Below, in pieces: positions 63,196 through 64,000 of a stretch of 64,000 bases of DNA (the first letter of the stretch is position 1; each line of letters begins with the position of its first letter). The stretch spans positions 7,440,001-7,504,000 of the forward strand of contig OZ316891.1 in assembly GCA_973895155.1 (NCBI GenBank), in the 5' to 3' direction. Position numbers and translations under genes: made by a program. This DNA is from Marsupella aquatica. Its lineage: Eukaryota; Marchantiophyta. The notes beneath the pieces are model-generated. The model made no database searches. It had not been told where the DNA came from and saw only the letters and a list, made by a program, of their open reading frames with translations.

Positions 63196-64000
63196 ATGAA
63201 ACCTCTGGACCAGACCACAGGCCTCTAATGTTTGACGATATGGGACGCTCCCGGTTGTCAGGCGGAGGAGCACAAGATCCTCAAGATAGGACTGCTTGTG
63301 AAAGGGAATATGGAGGCCTCTGACAGTTTCATTGAGACTGTGTAAATAGTTTATAACAGGTTACCAGAGATGGTTTTTGGGGGATGTCGACTCGGCAATT
63401 CGCTCGCAGCCACCGCAGGAAGATGCACTAGATGCTGTGATAGATTAGACCGGCTTCTTAGAAGAAATTTCCACCATGACCCCGCAGTGTGACCGGAACA
63501 CCCCTTCCTCTTTCCTGCATCTGGATCCTTGGATTCTACGATGGCCCCACCGGTTTCGGATCTCCTCTTCCTCTTCCGTAGATGTTGGACCTGGACCTGG
63601 ATCTGTGGTGGTGGTGCTCGTGGTGCTCGTTTGTCAGTTCGCGAAGGGGACCGACAAACCTTTTCGCTTTGTATATATTATAATTATGAACTGGCGCTTG
63701 CTTCTCTTTCAATTAGTAGACTAGTCACATGCTCCACTGAATGTACTTGTTGGCATCGATAGTGGCAATTCGACCAACGACAGGATTTCCCTGAGCTGAG
63801 CTGTTGTAGGGTGCCTTCTGAGTGGATGTATTTCTCAAAAAGAACTCACGGGAAAATGTAGCAGTTCCAGTCGCTGTTTTCCTACGTTTTTACATTTGAT
63901 GTGTGTTCCCTATTTTCTTGATTGTTCTGTCAAATAGAATGCTCCCACTTTTACTGGTTTTCCTACGTTTTTACATTTGATGTGTGTTCCCTATTTTTTT
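63196..64000 (+). other. 3' flank, no gene seen; 41-bp direct repeat
   Basis: Two identical 41-base copies at 63876-63916 and 63957-63997 (GTTTTCCTACGTTTTTACAT plus 21 more). Short open frames at 63476-63762 look like chance. Confidence 0.6.

Overview
The window reads as nuclear DNA of a streptophyte, most likely a charophyte green alga such as a Chara-type genome; this is an inference. The pointers are a plant-type Ty3/gypsy element of the Athila/Tat kind with its usual primer site, a single-ORF Ty1/copia element, a RAD16/FRG-like SNF2 helicase, an intron-rich plastid-type GNAT acetyltransferase, an extensin-like wall protein, and a Ty3/gypsy element carrying its own DNA cytosine methyltransferase, a combination reported before from charophytes and dinoflagellates. 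Most of the window is transposon sequence; ordinary genes are few and split by small introns.

Layout. 1-9350 (minus strand): a gypsy element of the Athila/Tat type, with LTR (8118-~9350), primer site (8093-8111), gag-protease (3846-6899), pol (873-3845) and an accessory ORF running off the left edge. Gag and pol share one frame, split by a UGA in a readthrough context. Its noncoding parts carry about 15 copies of a GGACGCT-loop-AGCGTCC hairpin. 9571-11478 (plus): a decayed CACTA-like transposase. 11877-16899 (plus): a plant-transposon-like domain with acidic and coiled-coil tail, followed by a SNF2-RING helicase with seven exons and nonsense codons. 17000-23250: repeats and no convincing gene. 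23254-30611 (plus): a gypsy element with order gag, protease, DNA methyltransferase, reverse transcriptase, RNase H, integrase, PHD finger, broken by stops and frameshifts. 33148-34980 (minus): a second member of the accessory-ORF family seen at the left edge. 36639-41526 (plus): a copia element, one frame with four stops, with a 3' LTR but no visible 5' LTR. 43900-46384 (minus): GNAT acetyltransferase gene in at least seven exons. 46400-52200: microsatellite and a ~60-bp minisatellite. 52240-54963 (minus): a 907-residue SPPPP-repeat secreted wall protein. 55000-62400: repeats and no convincing gene. 62410-63195 (plus): a small two-exon gene with a probable GC-AG intron.

A theme links the elements. 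Their reading frames are broken mainly by single-base nonsense codons, and most are TAG where glutamine (CAG) is expected. That is the signature of C-to-T change at methylated CHG sites. It sits beside an element that encodes a cytosine methyltransferase and a chromatin-reading PHD finger. The most notable items are the methyltransferase/PHD gypsy element, the hairpin family of the Athila-like element, its UGA readthrough junction, and a three-member accessory protein family.
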